Positions 34,100 through 44,186 of a stretch of 64,000 bases of DNA are shown here, one piece after another. The DNA lies in assembly GCF_003265705.1 (NCBI RefSeq), contig NW_020312848.1, positions 58,934,801-58,998,800 on the forward strand, in the 5' to 3' direction. The notes beneath the pieces were generated by a model that worked only from the letters and a program-made list of their open reading frames with translations, did not search any database and was not told where the DNA came from. Position numbers and translations under genes: made by a program. Source of the DNA: Callorhinus ursinus. Its lineage: Eukaryota; Chordata; Mammalia; Carnivora; Otariidae. Positions within the stretch are counted from its first letter, which is position 1, and every line of letters starts with the position of its first letter.

Positions 34100-34498
34100 T
34101 AGCATTTGTTACCACCACACATACTTTTTTTGTTTGGCTTTGTATTTTTTATCTCCCTTCTCTAAAAAGTAAGCTATGTGAGAGAAGGGAGCTTGTTGGT
34201 ATTCACTGCTGTATTACCAGCACCTAATGTACATATGTGTTCAATATATAATTTTAAATGCAGGGGCGCCTGGGTGTCTCAGTCATTAAGCATCTGTCTT
34301 CGGCTCAGGTCATGATCCCAGGGTCCTAGGATCGAGCCCCGCATCGGGCTCCCTGCTCCGCGGGAAGTCTGCTTCTCCCTCTCCCACTCCCACTGCTTGT
34401 GTTCCCTCTCTCACTGTCTCTCTCTCTGTCAAATAAATAAATAAAATCTTAAAAAAAAATTTTACAATTTTAAATGCATAAATGAATGAATGAACAGA
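34100..34498 (+). mobile_element. L2 LINE 3' end split by a Can-SINE
   Basis: 'aaaaagtaagctatgtgagagaagggagcttgttggtattcactgctgtattaccagcacctaatgtacatatgtgttcaata' is the L2 end. The terminal 'taaatgaatgaatgaacag' continues after the SINE (34479-34498). Confidence 0.75.
34263..34465 (+). mobile_element. Can-SINE nested in L2, perfect 13-bp TSD
   Basis: 'ggggcgcctgggtgtctcag', B box 'ggatcgagccccg', CT-rich 'tctcccactcccactgcttg' and tail 'tcaaataaataaataaaatc' are the arctoid-type features used for the lineage inference. AATTTTAAATGCA is identical at 34250-34262 and 34466-34478. Confidence 0.97.
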
Positions 34499-34829
34499 TC
34501 TGAACTATTAGAGCTCATTCACTCAAGAATTAATGTATTTTTTAAAGATTAAAGTATAGTTGACATACAATGTCATATTAGTTTCAGGTGTCCAACATAG
34601 TGATTTAACATTACTCAATGTTCACCATGGTAAGTATAGTTACCATCCATCACCATATGACCTTATTACAATATTGACTATATTCCCTTTTCATCTATGT
34701 GGCTTATTTATTTTATAGCAGGAAATCTGTACCTTTTAATCCCCTCCACCTGTATTTCACCCATCCCCCTCCCCCTCTGGCAACTACCAGTTTGTTCTCT
34801 GTATTTATAAGTCTGCTTGTTTTTTTTTG

Positions 34830-35001
34830 TTTGTTTGTTTGCTTGTTTGCTAGTTTTTTTAATTCCACATACATGTGAAATCACACAGTATTTGTCTTTC
34901 TCTATCTGACTTATTTCACTTAGCATAATATCCTCCAAATCCATCCATGTTGCTGGAAATGGCAAGATCTCATTCTTTTTTATGGCTGAGTAATATTCCA
35001 T
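34830..35001 (-). pseudogene. LINE-1 ORF2 C-terminal remnant
   Basis: The minus frame contains 'EYYSAIKKNEILPFPATWMD' followed by 'LEDIMLSEISQIEKDKYCV'. This is the conserved tail of L1 ORF2 and also appears in the large L1 here as '[14 protein letters not shown]'. No reverse-transcriptase motifs remain, so it is a 5'-truncated dead copy. Confidence 0.85.
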
Positions 35002-35089
35002 TGTATAGATATGCTACACATATTTATCCATTCATCTATCAGTAGACACTTAGGTTGATTCCAATCTTGGCTGTAGTAAATAATGCTGT

Positions 35090-35250
35090 GGGGTGCCTGG
35101 GTGGCTCAGTCAGTTCAGAGCCTGCCTTTAGTTCAGATCATGATCCCAGGGTCAGGCTCCCTGCTCAATTGGGAATCTGCTTCTCCTACTGCCCCTCCCT
35201 CTTGCTTGTGCTCTCTTTCTCTCTCCAATAAATAAATACATAAAAAAAAT
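35090..35250 (+). mobile_element. Can-SINE with internal deletion, inside L1
   Basis: 'ggggtgcctgggtggctcag' to 'gatcccagggtcaggctccc' shows loss of the B-box segment ('cctgggatcgagtcccgcat' in other copies). The loss probably occurred by recombination between the two short 'gg(g)tc'-like repeats. The flanks 'aataatgctg' and 'aaaaatgttgc' are the L1 target. Confidence 0.93.
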
Positions 35251-35290
35251 GTTGCAATAAACATAAGAGTGCATATATCCTTTCAAATTA

Positions 35291-35624
35291 TTGTTAGTGG
35301 TGGGAGAAATGCTGAATGAGGAATATCATAGAAATTTTGGAAACCAAGAGCAAACAGAGGAGTGGTAGTTGACTTAGCAGACCAGAAAATAATGAAATTT
35401 AGTCCTGCAGGGTGTGGAAGCCAAGAGGATGTAAGATAATTGATGCTGTAGAACTCTAGAAACACTTGGGAACTGTAGGGAACAAATTTTTCTGAAGTTG
35501 GAGGGGGAAGGTAAGGGAGAGTCATAGAGTGTTAAGATAGGGAGCAGTTAGCCAGCCAACCAGGATATGAGGAAAGGGCCAAAGTTTGCTTTCCACAAAC
35601 GTTGAATAAGAAAAGCAGTATCTA
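35291..35624. other. Unassigned DNA
   Basis: Nothing is recognised. A minus frame (35283-35525) has no features. Confidence 0.4.
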
Positions 35625-35731
35625 GTGGCGCCTGACTGGCACAGTTGGTAGAGCATGTGACTCTTGATCCTCAGGGTCATGAGTTCAAGCCCCACATTGA
35701 GTGTGGAGCCTACTTAAAAAAATAAAATAGA
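35625..35731 (+). mobile_element. Can-SINE, short form
   Basis: 'gtggcgcctgactggcacag', 'tagagcatgtgactcttgatcc', 'gagttcaagccccacattgag' and 'agcctacttaaaaaaataaaata' show the short subtype. The next SINE starts inside or right after its tail. Confidence 0.92.
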
Positions 35732-35944
35732 GGGGTGCCTGGGTGGCTCAGATGGTTAAGCATCTGCCTTTGGCTCAGGTCATGATCCCAGGGTCCTGGG
35801 ATCGAGTTCCACATCGCTCCTTGCTCAGCAGCGAGCCTGCTTCTCCCTCTGCCTGCTGCTCCCCGCAATTGTGCTCACACTCTGACTAATAAATAAATAA
35901 AATCTTTAAAAAAAGATTGATATTATAATAAATTAATTATTTAA
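35732..35944 (+). mobile_element. Can-SINE inserted at the tail of another
   Basis: 'ggggtgcctgggtggctcag' to the tail 'aataaataaataaaatctttaaaa' is followed by an AT-rich extension to about 35944. The region between the B box and the CT tract lacks 'gggc'. 'aaaatagag' before and 'aaaatagaaa' after form a possible short duplication. Confidence 0.93.
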
Positions 35945-37821
35945 TTAATTAAAATAGAAAACTTGCACGTTGTTTAATGGATCCTGGGTGCAAGTAGTGC
36001 ATCAAAATTCAAATAAGAAATGAGTGAAAATGTCCATGCTGAGTGGTGAGAAATTCTAGGCTTCTTTGTCTGGCCCACTTATTTATTGTCCTTATCCTGG
36101 TTTAGGGAGCTCACCAACGATCTGAGTCAGTTATAGTAATTGAGACAATGAAAGGGGAATTTGTAAAATACTACTACCTACCGATGCTGTCCTTTTAAGC
36201 ATATATATAATAAGCCCAAAATATATGAGACAAGAACTTGAGGAATGCTAGCCATTAAAAAAGAAAATCAATGTTAACTTTCAGTCCCAATTTAAATGAA
36301 TCGAACTATTAAAAAATCAGAGCTACAAAGGAAACATGCTGCCACGGAACAATTTCAGTGTTCTTGACTGACATAAGCAAATTGGAACTATTATAAGAAG
36401 GATCAAGGCTGCAAATGGCTTTGAAAGCCATAAATTGTAAAATCAATATGCTAAGCTACTGGAAGCCAATGTGAAAAGCACAGTACAGGAGCACTCCAGT
36501 GATCCAGTCTGGCTCCCGCAAACGCCTGGCATCATGATTCTATAAATTAAATTTCAACAGGTTTGGCTTTCTCGCCAAATAGGCTTGCAGCTTTTACTAG
36601 AAAAAAAGACATGTTCTTTAAGTAAAGGGGTGGGGGTGGGGAGAAAGATGCTCTTATTATGAGAGCAAGCAACAGTTTAGCTTTCAATATCAGAAACAGC
36701 TTAATCACTCTTCTGGGTACAATTAAGCATCAAAGTCCAAGGTAGAGGAAAATGACCACTATTTAAGATATCAGGAAAAAGGAAGGAAGTGGCAGTGATG
36801 AGGCAGAATACAGAAAAGAGAGAGAAAAAGGAATGTCATCAGCTATGTCCAATGTCACTGAATTTCACAGAACCTAGACAAGAGGACAGATTGCAATGCC
36901 ACATGTGGTCTCCCCAAACCCTCCCCTTCCTTGAGGCTGTGGAGAAAGACTGTTATTTGGACAACATCACTATTACTTCTTGGAAGAACTCAGTAATGAA
37001 ATACTGGAACCACACCTCACCTCGAGTGCCTAGCCTTCATCTTATGTAAGACTATTTCAAATAATATGGAAAGAATCTGCAGATTTTATGCAAGAAGTAA
37101 AAAACAGGTTGGAAATGATTGATTTTGACAACACCCATGCAAAAGATACGCAATTAAAAAGGTGGGTGGTGGTTTCAGGAAAGTAGGGCCAGTGGCTTTA
37201 TTGTCTTAGAAGTATTAAGAATATATTTTATTTCAACAAGACAAAGTTAGAGATATAAAATCATTTATTGTGTGAATCTCAGTAACCCCGAAGACTTTCA
37301 GTTGCTTTGGTTTGGTTTGGTTTGGTTTGGTTTTAGTTGGTGGTTTTGCAAGTTTGGAACTGCTGAGGTGTCATTAAACTCATCGGTATAATAAAACTGT
37401 AGATGATTCAGAAAAAAAAAGTATATTTTATTGTTTAAATTTTTGTAAAAGCTTATATTATTTAAAAATTAAAATGTTTATTAATATAAAATAATTTTTT
37501 ATTTGGAAAAATATTACCCTCATTCTTTTCATTTAATTTATTTCATATTTATTCATGAATTTTGTATCATCATTTATGAATTGTCATTTTGGTCCCTTTA
37601 TGTATATTTGCAAAAAAAATAAACGCATTTTAAAAAGCCTTATGATCCTTTAAACAGGAGTAATATACATAGGAAAACCAGCATAATCAATTGTGACTTA
37701 TTTTGAGTATCTAGCATGCTAATTAAACCGAAAGTATATTTTCCAGACTTAAAAAATTAAGCACATATTTAATAAGGTACTCTAAAAATCTGTTCGATTT
37801 TCCCCTACCATTTCAAAGTAT
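35945..37821. other. Mostly unassigned, with old repeat traces
   Basis: 36400-36530 ('aaatggctttgaaagccataaattg', 'ctactggaagccaatgtgaaaagcacagtacaggagc') resembles the old unnamed repeat of 14650-15120. A plus frame at 36789-37049 (86 codons) has no recognised features. Confidence 0.3.
37306..37333. repeat. (TTTGG)5-6 pentanucleotide repeat
   Basis: Five full units plus a partial one are present without interruption. Confidence 0.9.
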
Positions 37822-37841
37822 AGAATATTAGATCATTCAGA

Positions 37842-38036
37842 GGCGCCTGGGTGGCTCAGTTGGTTAAGCGACTGCCTTCGGCTCAGGTCATGATCCTGGA
37901 GTCCCGGGATCGAGTCCCATATCGGGCTCCCTGCTTTGCAGGGAGTCTGCTTCTCCCTCTGACCCTCTTCCCTCTCGTGCTCTCTATCTCTCATTCTCTC
38001 TCTCTCAAATAAATAAATAAAATCTTTAAAAAAAAA
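37842..38036 (+). mobile_element. Can-SINE with perfect 19-bp TSD (young)
   Basis: This is the best-preserved copy in the window: head 'ggcgcctgggtggctcagtt', A-box-like 'tggctcagttggttaag', B-box-like 'gggatcgagtccc', CT-rich 37950-38008, and tail 'aaataaataaataaaatctt' with a pure A run. AGAATATTAGATCATTCAG is identical at 37822-37840 and 38037-38055. The family is a tRNA-Lys-derived Pol III retroposon mobilised by L1. Confidence 0.98.
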
Positions 38037-38056
38037 AGAATATTAGATCATTCAGA

Positions 38057-40938
38057 TAAATTGACAATTACAGCTAAATGTTAACAAGTATCCTGATTAA
38101 AATTACCACTCTGCTAGAAATAAATTCAATCTTTCTGCATATATATTCAGATTCTATATGTTAAACACAGGCCAAAATAATCCTGTTTTCCATCTAGAAT
38201 AGTTTTTATTTGTGTAACTAATACTTCATGTCTTAAACATTTAGCATAAATAGGAATTAATTCATACATAATACAAATGACCAATGTATCTATAGATCAT
38301 TCTGTTATTATTATAACTCTGTATAAGTTAGTTCTATTCAATTGATATTTGAATGAGTCAGATATGGATTTAAACTTCATATATATGTTACTTTATATAT
38401 ATTAATATACATATAATAAACTATATATTATATAAAATAATAAAATATAAATTATTTGTTAATATGTACATAGTAAACAAATTAAAGATTAACAACTTTA
38501 ATAGAAAATTCATTCTATCATTTGATAAGTGAATTTTTTTTTCTTTTGAAAGATAAGCATTCATTCAATTGATGCAGCCTTGCAACTTAAGTGACAAACC
38601 TCCAACTGAAATAAAACAGTCATCATAATATTATCTAAATAAATAATTTTCACAGAAATTCCACATCCATTACAAAGATCTTCTCCCTCTCTCCCTGATG
38701 GATTGTCCAGCTTGCTGACAGAAGCATATTCTTATTTTTCTATGTTGTATTTACAGTGATTCCAGTAGAGATGAAAACACTTTCATTTCAGTTGTAATTA
38801 TTCACGTCATCACACTCTTATCCAAAAGCAGTGTTAATCTTGAAAAGTGATATTTTATATAGTTAAAGAAAGCACTGGGCTTCATGTCCCATCCCACAGG
38901 GACATAGAAGGACGATCAGAGATCGAAGTAGTAAATATTGTGGATCCTGTAAATTTAAGAAAGTAATAAAGATTACCTAAATTTATATTATAAGTGCTCT
39001 ATAATAATTTTGGCAGAAATATGGAAGCCATCTGGAAACATTTCAGATGGTAAGTCAGTCTAAAACCCAACCCTATAGGTGGGTCAGCCAGATGAGCAAA
39101 GAGAAAAGGGAGAACCAGGAGAGTCATCCTGTCACTCTAAACAAAGAAGCACTTTTATTAAATGAGGCTTCAAATTTAGGCTTTGCCAGGGTCACTTGGA
39201 AGCCTAAACTCTGGGAGTGGATACCAGAAAGACTGTGTCTCCACAGCTCACTAGGGCGGAGGGCAATCTGGCCTGAAGCATATTACTTACAAGAATCAGA
39301 GATTTCAGTAATACTCTAGTGTCTGTGAACTTGGGAGGAAACAAAATTACAACTTAATTTTCCCTCAAATCTCACTGATAATTATTTAGCTTTTCTCTCA
39401 TTATGAATGTAAGAAATGGATGCAGTAGAATCACTATACTGTCATTGTATCCTAGTGTATTATAGTAGTCGCTCTCATAGACACTTCCACTCGTCATAAT
39501 TTTGTGACCTAAGTAATTATTAGACTCAGTCCTAGCTATTATTTTATATGATTTGTTAATAAAAAGCATACCATGATTTTAGATTTTAATAAATTCATAA
39601 CTTGAGTAGTCATGGTTTTTATTTTAATCCTATACATTTTATTTTATGCATTTTAGAAATCTGTGCAGAAAAGGAATCCATCTATTTCACCAAAATACCA
39701 AAGGAGCTCGTGACACATAAATTGTGCAGATGCTCAGAATGCAGACCACAGGTTAAGCAGCAGCATTCTATCACAAGTCGAGGGTGTACAGTGATTTTTC
39801 TGTCATGCCTATGTGGCTCTTGGCTATACTTTAAGCACTCCCTGGAGGATTGCAGAAGTGCTAAATAGTCACATAGGGATTTGGAGTGATTGGATAAAAG
39901 AATTACTTACCAAAAAATATGGATAGCTCAGGAAATAATATTCCTCCTCATATTCAGCATTAGTCATCACCATCTGGTGTAAAATTTCTGCTTAAGCAAG
40001 TAGATCTGTCCTCTCATTGCTGAAGTTACACTGAAATGCAGAGGATGATTGGACAGAGTACCTGCCCAGTAGGCCACGCTTACAAGCCAAAATGAGGGAC
40101 TTAGTGAATGCTTAATGAATGCTAAAGACCACATGACTAAAGAACCTCTACTGGGCTTTCACACTGATGAGACATAGGAAAGAAAACCTGCCATTCATAC
40201 TTCTAATACAGGAGTGACCAAATACTTCCCAACACTCAAAAATAAGCAGGAAATTTTTTATGACATAGCTTTATCACAATTAGATTCTGAATCATGTTTA
40301 AGAAATATGAACATATACGAAGTGTTGAGTTCACTGGGTTGAAGATACCACAGAGGAGAAAGAAAATTTTCTTACTGGGTAAGACTGTGGTCCCCGAAAT
40401 ATATGTGTATCAGTTAATTATGAGACAAGTAGTTATTGGGTGCCCACTATGGGTGAGATGCTGTGTCATTCCTACAGCAACAGAACAGATATGTGATTAC
40501 AGACATCCTAGAATCATAAAGGAGGGCTTTCTAGTATTTTAAAAGGCTTTCCTTCCTTTTGAAGAATTAACATACTTGGTATCCTATCAGTCATGGTTAA
40601 AGGTAACTATTTTTCAAGTTTCTTGGAACTATGATAAAAAGACTTACCCCAGAGAGGTAGGAATAATAGTCTAGATTCCTAGGATATAACAGAGCAAGTC
40701 CTGTGAAGATTCACAGGAAATAGGCATGTCTTTAGGTGTTAATGACATAGGAATAATATTAATCTTAGGAAAACATGTGGATTTATTTTAAGTACTAAAA
40801 CCACATTATTTTTAAAAAATGAATTCTCAGAATTCTGCCATCGCTTCATTTTCATTTTACTTTTAATTTTCATTTCATGCATTTGAAATTTTAGAAGCAA
40901 TTAGGGGATGTTTGAAAATGCTACTGCCCATTTATGTG
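38057..40938. other. Nearly 3 kb without recognised repeats or genes
   Basis: Very AT-rich text at 38376-38460 is low-complexity. The plus frames at 39047-39319, 39602-39868 and 40294-40542 (82-90 codons) have no recognisable domains. Confidence 0.4.
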
Positions 40939-40987
40939 ATTAGTGCAATTATGTAATTAGTGTAAATAATTACAACCTGGCAATTAC
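40939..40987. promoter_or_regulatory. Cluster of ATTA/TAATTA cores (candidate enhancer)
   Basis: Five ATTA cores occur in 49 bp: gattag, caatta, taatta (40954-40959), taatta (40967-40972) and caattac (40981-40987). TAATTA is the core of many homeodomain sites. The context is AT-rich, which makes ATTA common, and conservation cannot be assessed here. Confidence 0.2.
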
Positions 40988-41478
40988 AATTTGTTATCTT
41001 TTAATAAAATATCTGTAATGCTGAAAGATTTCATGTAACAGTAGAAATTTTAATTTAAATCTTTGGGCATTTAAATCATGTCTAATCAAACTTTTTATTA
41101 ATAATGTGCAAAATAGCAGTTATAATTTCATGTTTTCAGATAAAAAAAGTCTTCTTTATGCCTTGCATAAATTTATTCCAGACATTAGTATTTTCCTGAC
41201 CCACTCTTTCATGGCCATCAGTCAAATAAGAAGTAATTTATTTCTCTAGATGCTGGAACACTTCAGTTCCCATCTCTACTCATTCTTGTGGAATGAGAAT
41301 TTAGTAAAAAGTAAAAGACACAGGCACACAAAAAAATTATGTATTCTCTGTAGTAACTTAAAATCATAACATAATGTGTGATTTATAAAGAAAGTTTTAA
41401 GGTAGGTGGATTTCTTGAAATCACTTTGTAGAGAAACTTGTGTACCATGCCAAAATTTGATACCATCTTTCCACTGAA

Positions 41479-41509
41479 TCATATATATATATATAGATAT
41501 ATATATATC
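41479..41509. repeat. (AT)n low-complexity repeat
   Basis: Two AT runs separated by a single G (atatatatag/atatatatat), bounded by 'tcat' at both ends. Confidence 0.85.
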
Positions 41510-41799
41510 ATGAAGCTTCTGTTCCTTTCCTACCACCTGGTCCAATTCTCTCAACTCATAAGCTTCTTGTAGACCAATGATTAATTATTTCCTTAATGAT
41601 TTAAGAAGAAATTTTAGCAAAAGGGACATGTTACTGTCTGCAAAAGAGAGAACTATCTAATTGAATCATGATGCTGATCACTAGAGAGATAACAATAAAG
41701 AAGGTATGGTCCTTCCCCTCAAGGCATTTAAAGTTTAATAGATGGAGACAGACATCTGAAGAAACAATGTATGATTTCATAGAAAATTCTTGCAAAGCA

Positions 41800-42450
41800 A
41801 ATGGCCACATAGAAAATGGATAAAGGATATAAATCGGCATTTCCTTTTCACAGCAAAGCAAACACAAAAACACCAGAAACCAATAAAAAGATTCTCAATA
41901 TTATCAGTAATAAGAGAATACAAATTAAGACTGTAACAGGATAACATTTCAAATCCACTGTATTTGCAAAAATTAAGAATTTTAACAAGTCCAAAAGTTG
42001 GCGAAGATGTGAAACAATGCAAATTCGTATATTGCTTGTGGGAATAGAAATTGATACCACCACTTTTAAAATTCTTGCATGTTTGTATCAGGAGATATGA
42101 TCCAGAGTGTTTGCAGGAGCACAATCCAGAATAGTGTTAAACTGGAAACATCTCAAATATTCAACTGGTAAATAAATCATGATATATTACTACAATGGAA
42201 TATTAAGTAAGCAGTAAAAAATTACTGACCTATAAGTAATTACCTTCTAAATGAATGAACCACAAAATAGTAAATATGTAAATAAGTAAAAAGTGCCATT
42301 TGACTATATGTAGAACAATATCATTTTTAGAAAATTTTAAAATCATAGAACTAAACAATACACTATTTAGAGAAACATATATGTGGTGTAGAAATTATAT
42401 TTTAAAGCAATAAAATCATAAGCAAAAGCTTAGCATGTTTCTTTTGGGGA
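41800..42450 (+). mobile_element. Old LINE-1 (L1M or HAL1-like) ORF2 fragment
   Basis: The text follows the L1 ORF2 3' part in diverged form: 'ggccacatagaaaatggataaagg', 'aagttggcgaagatgtgaaacaatgcaaattcgtatattgcttgtgggaat', 'actggaaacatctcaaatattcaactgg', 'tactacaatggaatattaagtaagcagtaaaaaat', 'ctaaatgaatgaaccac'. No frame is open. Both boundaries are uncertain. Confidence 0.6.
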
Positions 42451-42814
42451 GAAGCTGGAAGGTGTCATCCAGAGGAAAAGTCAGGTAGCTTCAAGTAAAA
42501 GTAATGTCTAGATATTAAGTTAGTTGATGAGTTTTCATTTGTACATTTTATCATTTTTCCCTATAGTTTTGTATGCATATAGTTTTATATGCATTACATA
42601 TATCCTTTTCTATATATTATGACATCATGTGTAAAAGGAAACCTTTAAACAAGATGTTTGTGTCATATTAAAGCATGTCTCTAAAAGAGCAATATTTAGA
42701 AAGCATTGCAGAGGAGTTGCAGTTATAGTAGAGAGAGAAATCACCTGGAAGAGCTATATTTAGATCAGACTAATATAAAAGATAACAAAAATTAGCAAAG
42801 TCATGGGTCTCTGT
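42451..42814. other. Unassigned DNA
   Basis: This may include the remaining old L1 3' tail. Otherwise nothing is recognised. Confidence 0.35.
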
Positions 42815-42827
42815 AAGAAGACATCTC

Positions 42828-42898
42828 CTACACTACATCAAAAACTAATGATATAATGTATGGTGATTAACATAACAGAATAAAATAAAATTAAAAAA
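42828..42898 (+). mobile_element. 71-bp LINE-1 insertion with perfect TSD
   Basis: It contains only the last L1 bases ('ctacactacatcaaaaacta', 'gtatggtgattaacataaca') and an A-rich tail. AAGAAGACATCTC is identical at 42815-42827 and 42899-42911. It is an extreme 5' truncation. Confidence 0.93.
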
Positions 42899-42911
42899 AA
42901 GAAGACATCTC

Positions 42912-43694
42912 ATATCTTATGTATGGTTTTTGTTTACCTTAGAAATGCATTAATGCTCCAAGCAAAAGCCCATTTAAATGATTCTAAAAATATCCAAATC
43001 CCCTATTAAATAGGCCTGCTGTGGAATCCAAAATGATATTTTAATCTTCTAAAATATGGCTGGGGATGTATTCTAATGCAATTTAAATTCTACAGAAATT
43101 TGTATGCCTGACATGCTATTTTATTTTTCAGTGCTCTAGACTAATGCATCCTTATAGGAAATGATTATATCACTGTGTGTTAAAGTGGATAACATGTCTG
43201 AAAATAGTCAAAATATATGTAAATCAGTATTTCAAGTAGGACCTAATAGAACCATTTAAACAGGCTTGTTGAAGTTTGACCCATAATTGTGATTGTACGA
43301 GTGTGTTGTCAGTTTTACTTCCCACTGCTAGTTGATCACCAGAGGACATAAATAGCCATGGAGTGTATAATTGGTGCCCGTGTTACCACAAGTAGTTATT
43401 TAAATTCAACTTCTTTCTATTCCCCTGAAATCATGTGCTTTAGTAATAATAAAGCTGCTGAAATAAATAGATGCTTTGGAAATATAATCAAATCTTTGAA
43501 ACATGTTAGTTTTATTTATTTTTTTCTCACTAGCATACTAACCTGGAAACCCTTCATATTTATGCTTTACAAAAGCTAACATTCAAACCTAGTCTATGAG
43601 CAGTACATGATGTGGGTTGTTTTTAAGCACAGCATTGTTTTGAAAATTAATGAGATCAAACATTCTACTAAAAAAAAAGCAAAGATATTAGCCG
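42912..43694. other. Unassigned AT-rich DNA
   Basis: Nothing is recognised between the two L1 insertions. A plus frame 43358-43579 has no features. Confidence 0.4.
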
Positions 43695-43713
43695 CTCACT
43701 CTTGGATATTTTA
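43695..43713. repeat. L1 target-site duplication, left copy
   Basis: CTCACTCTTGGATATTTTA is identical to 48609-48627. This 19-bp duplication flanks the L1 and fixes both of its ends. Confidence 0.97.
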
Positions 43714-43739
43714 TTTATTTATTTTTTTAAATAATTTTT

Positions 43740-44186
43740 TTATTGTTATGTTAATCACCATACATTACATCATTAGTTTTTGATGTAGTGTTCCATGATT
43801 CATTGTTTGTGCATAACACCCAGTGCTCCACGCAGAATGTGCCCTCTTTAATACCCATCACCAGGCTAACTCATCCCCCCACCCCCCTCCCTTCTAGAAC
43901 CCTCAGTTTCTTTTTCAGAGTCCATCGTCTCTCATGGTTCGTCTCCCCCTCCAACTCACTCCCCCTCATTCTTCCCCTCCTGCTATTCTCTTCTTCTTTT
44001 TTTTTTCTTAACATATATTGCATTATTTGTTTCAAAAGTACAGATCCGTGATTCATCAGTCTTGTACAATTCACAGCGCTCACCATAGCACATACCCTCC
44101 CCAATGTCTATCACCCAGCCGCCCAATCCCTCCCACCCCCCACCACTCCAGCAACCCTCAGTTTGTTTCCTGAGATTAAGAATTCC
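43740..44186 (-). other. LINE-1 3' untranslated region
   Basis: Non-coding L1 sequence between the ORF2 stop and the tail. It includes a C-rich run that reads as G-rich on the coding strand (43873-43893, 44123-44148) and a T-run at 43998-44007. Its last 190 bp are shared with the short L1 copies at 30044, 42828 and 61019, so all four belong to one family. Confidence 0.9.

Larger units (their letters stand above)
34540..35290 (-). mobile_element. Older LINE-1 3' end, split by a Can-SINE
   Basis: The minus strand carries the ORF2 C-terminus followed by an old L1 3' untranslated region. The latter reads on the plus strand as 'agtatagttgacatacaatg', 'tttcaggtgtccaacatagtg' and 'accatatgacc'. A (TTTG)n-like stretch lies at 34826-34852. 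The SINE at 35090-35250 interrupts it and the L1 resumes as 'gttgcaataaacataagagtgcatatatcc'. It is more diverged than the L1 at 43714. Confidence 0.85.

Noticed and set aside
33759..34172. 137-codon plus-strand frame
   Set aside because: Its 3' part is L2 LINE sequence in a non-coding context, and no protein features are recognised.
41479..41509. AT palindrome as a recombination hotspot
   Set aside because: The arms are simple (AT)n with a central mismatch, so symmetry is trivial.
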